Below, piece after piece: positions 32,035-33,839 of a DNA stretch of 33,839 nt (the stretch's first letter is position 1; every line of letters starts with the position of its first letter). The notes under the pieces were generated by a model that was not told where the DNA came from, did no database searches, and saw only the letters and a list, made by a program, of their open reading frames with translations. The translations under genes and the position numbers were made by a program. This DNA is from Promethearchaeota archaeon (GTDB lineage: Archaea > Asgardarchaeota > Lokiarchaeia > Sigyniarchaeales > SOKP01), in assembly GCA_008080735.1 (NCBI GenBank), contig SHMW01000046.1:1-33839 (forward strand), given 5' to 3'.

Positions 32035-33723
32035 TTATAAAACATCCATCCAAGATGGATCTATTTTATCCAAGGCATTTTCCACAGCTTTTCTGATTTC
32101 CCAATTAGTCTCACCCATTTGTCCAATCAAAGAGGAAAGGGCTCTTTTATCTCCTATTTTCCCAAGGGATTCAATGGCTGAAAGCTTAATTCTCTCATCT
32201 TCAGCCTCTAATAGAGCAATGATGGGTTCGATATTTTCAAGATCTTTTAGCCTACCAATGGCTTGTAAAACCCAGTTTCTAATATAAAAATCCTCATCAT
32301 CAGTAAATTCGAGCAACAATTTCAAAGTTTCTTCACCTCCCTTTTTGGTAAGTAATCGGATGCATGAGCGTCGGATTTTCCAATTAGAAGTTCTTTCTAA
32401 AATATCTCTTACTCTTTCAACAATTGCGGGGTTATTGAGTTTTGAAAGAAGATTTACGGCTTTCCGCCTCACATTGCTTTTAGGATCTTCCAATAAACTG
32501 AGTAAGTGAGTAATGAGTGCGTCCTGGTTATTATCACTCATTTTTTTAAAGAGGATTTTAGCACACCATTTCCGAATCTGCCATTTTTTCGAGCTAAGAC
32601 CTTGGACAATCTTCTCTAGAGAATCACCTTCAATGATTTTTAATAATGCTCGATAGGAATCCCTTCGAATTTTTGCGTTTTGACTATTTAAGGAGTTTAA
32701 TAGAAGATCGATTGAATCTTCATCATTTAGCATCCCAAGTAATTTGATCGCTGCTTGGCGTTCAATGATATTGCGACTCCTTATAAGATTCTGCACGCGT
32801 TTATAGGATGTAGAATTTTTTAATAGTTTTGCTAATGCCTTGACTGTTAAATTTCGCGTCCGTGGATTTTTATATTTTAGCAATTTAAGTAAAGGATAGG
32901 TGGCTTGTTTATTGCCGATGATTCCTAATGCTCGTATTATCGCGTGTTTAACGTTTGAATTTTCAGTTGTTAATTCTTGAACTAGAATATCAATATTTGT
33001 ATCTTTTGCGGATTTTAGAATCCTCGCTAATGTATTTATCGAATTTATTTGTGTTAAAGGGTCGCTATCTTTTGCAAGATCTTTCAAAAAGTCTATTGAA
33101 GAGGGACTACCAACCTTTTTTAATATTAGCGGAATATTCCGTCTTATATGGAAGTTTCCAGTTTCTGCATAACCCTCAAGAAGCTCCACCCCTGAATTCT
33201 TGATAATTCCGCTGATGGCATCGATTAAAACCGTTTTATATTTTTTATTACCATATTTTAGAAGCTCGATCAGTGGCTCTAAAGCTCTTGGGTCTTTCGT
33301 GGAACCTAAATGGAAGATTGAAATTTTCTTTATCTTTTGGTTAGCATCTTTTAAGCTTTCTACAAAAAAATCTAAATGATGAGAATTAGATACATTCTGG
33401 ACTGCTTTTACGATCTGTTTTCGAACTTTCCAATCTTTTTCAGTTTTGTATTGCGTTTTGAGAAATTCTATTCCTTGGATATGATAAATATTTGAAAGAA
33501 GTTCAATGAAACTAATTTTTACCGAGGAGTGCGTCTCATTTAAATACGCACTTTTTATTTCCTGGTAATGGCCATCATCTTCGATTTCAATAAGTTTCTT
33601 AATCGCCCTCTCACGCCTTTTTGGCGGATTTGAGGTTAATAAAATGGAGAGAATCAATTCAGATGCTTTTTCTGGTTCCATACAATTAAATTTTTCAAAA
33701 AGGATTTCATCATTAAAACTCAT
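32035..33723 (-). CDS. HEAT-repeat protein
   Basis: A 562-aa protein made almost wholly of two-helix HEAT repeats of about 31-33 residues, some 15-16 of them, with the typical pattern of Asp/Pro or Arg starting the second helix (for example DPRALEPLIELLK, DEDSIDLLLNSL and DERIKLSAIESLGKIGDKRA). The C-terminal repeats resemble PBS-lyase-type HEAT repeats. No enzymatic domain is visible, so it is probably a protein-binding scaffold. The first 30 residues before the repeats are helical. Its gene has a TATA-like box close upstream and is not clearly linked to its neighbours. Confidence 0.88.
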   Translation of the reverse strand: MSFNDEILFEKFNCMEPEKASELILSILLTSNPPKRRERAIKKLIEIEDDGHYQEIKSAYLNETHSSVKISFIELLSNIYHIQGIEFLKTQYKTEKDWKVRKQIVKAVQNVSNSHHLDFFVESLKDANQKIKKISIFHLGSTKDPRALEPLIELLKYGNKKYKTVLIDAISGIIKNSGVELLEGYAETGNFHIRRNIPLILKKVGSPSSIDFLKDLAKDSDPLTQINSINTLARILKSAKDTNIDILVQELTTENSNVKHAIIRALGIIGNKQATYPLLKLLKYKNPRTRNLTVKALAKLLKNSTSYKRVQNLIRSRNIIERQAAIKLLGMLNDEDSIDLLLNSLNSQNAKIRRDSYRALLKIIEGDSLEKIVQGLSSKKWQIRKWCAKILFKKMSDNNQDALITHLLSLLEDPKSNVRRKAVNLLSKLNNPAIVERVRDILERTSNWKIRRSCIRLLTKKGGEETLKLLLEFTDDEDFYIRNWVLQAIGRLKDLENIEPIIALLEAEDERIKLSAIESLGKIGDKRALSSLIGQMGETNWEIRKAVENALDKIDPSWMDVL

Positions 33724-33750
33724 ACAATTTAACCCAACCCATTGTTAAAT

Positions 33751-33762
33751 GATATTATATAT
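33751..33762 (-). promoter_or_regulatory. TATA-like box for the HEAT-repeat gene
   Basis: The minus strand reads GGATATATAATATC around this point, about 30-40 bases before the ATG at 33723. The predicted transcription start near 33731 would leave a leader of about seven bases. No ribosome-binding site is visible, which agrees with a nearly leaderless message. Confidence 0.45.
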
Positions 33763-33839
33763 CCAAAAAAGTCTAACTATTAGGAATATGATAAAAGATT
33801 TTATATTTATATTTGAGTTAAAAAAGCATTACAATTGAA

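Noticed and set aside
1..33839. CRISPR arrays, tRNA or rRNA genes, insertion sequences
   Set aside because: I saw no regularly spaced repeats, cloverleaf-type sequence, rRNA segment, transposase or flanking terminal repeats; gaps are small and AT-rich.

Overview
The window is AT-rich archaeal DNA. It encodes a cytosolic [NiFe] hydrogenase (MvhA, MvhG, MvhD), most of a formylmethanofuran dehydrogenase (FwdB, C, D, F, G), Mre11 and Rad50 proteins, a VapBC toxin-antitoxin pair, GGAGG/GGTG ribosome-binding sites and A/T-rich TATA-like promoters. H2-linked Wood-Ljungdahl enzymes, very low GC, a PH-like membrane protein and a HEAT-repeat protein suggest an anaerobic archaeon, possibly of the Asgard/Lokiarchaeia type. 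That placement is inference; a methanogen-related or Bathyarchaeia-like lineage is not excluded.

Layout. (1) 1-1483, minus: the start of a hydrogenase large subunit and a complete, enlarged small subunit. (2) 1735-19161, minus: ten collinear genes with short gaps, probably one 17-kb operon. In transcription order they are a RecB-type Fe-S nuclease/SF1 helicase fusion, Mre11, a Rad50-like ATPase, a 78-aa protein, a second and different Rad50-like ATPase, an unknown protein of about 175 aa, a MoxR-type AAA ATPase, a VWA protein, an HD-domain protein and a nucleotidyltransferase-like protein. (3) 19375-20707, minus: a small membrane protein and fdhD, whose real start appears to be an ATT codon. 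(4) 20878-23072, plus: an MFS transporter and a membrane protein with a PH-like tail. (5) 23138-25103, minus: a MacB/LolD-type ABC ATPase and its permease. (6) 25254-25556, plus: a decayed HepT-like toxin remnant. (7) 25584-29545, minus: mvhD-fwdG-fwdF-fwdD-fwdB-fwdC. (8) 29796-33723, minus: a possible ribbon-helix-helix remnant, an MBL-fold hydrolase, VapBC and a HEAT-repeat protein.

How the genes work together. The hydrogenase and Fwd genes would carry electrons from H2 through MvhG and MvhD into ferredoxin-type proteins and on to CO2 reduction at the W/Mo-pterin site of FwdB. FdhD, which sulfurates the pterin cofactor, fits the same chemistry. No fwdA or hdrA is in the window. The ten-gene operon is the strongest candidate for an undescribed system. 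Its first genes resemble a DNA-end resection machine (compare the bacterial addBA-sbcDC arrangement), but it adds a second Rad50-like subunit with complementary motif degeneracy, a MoxR/VWA remodelling pair, and HD and nucleotidyltransferase proteins. Whether it serves repair or defence cannot be decided from sequence alone.
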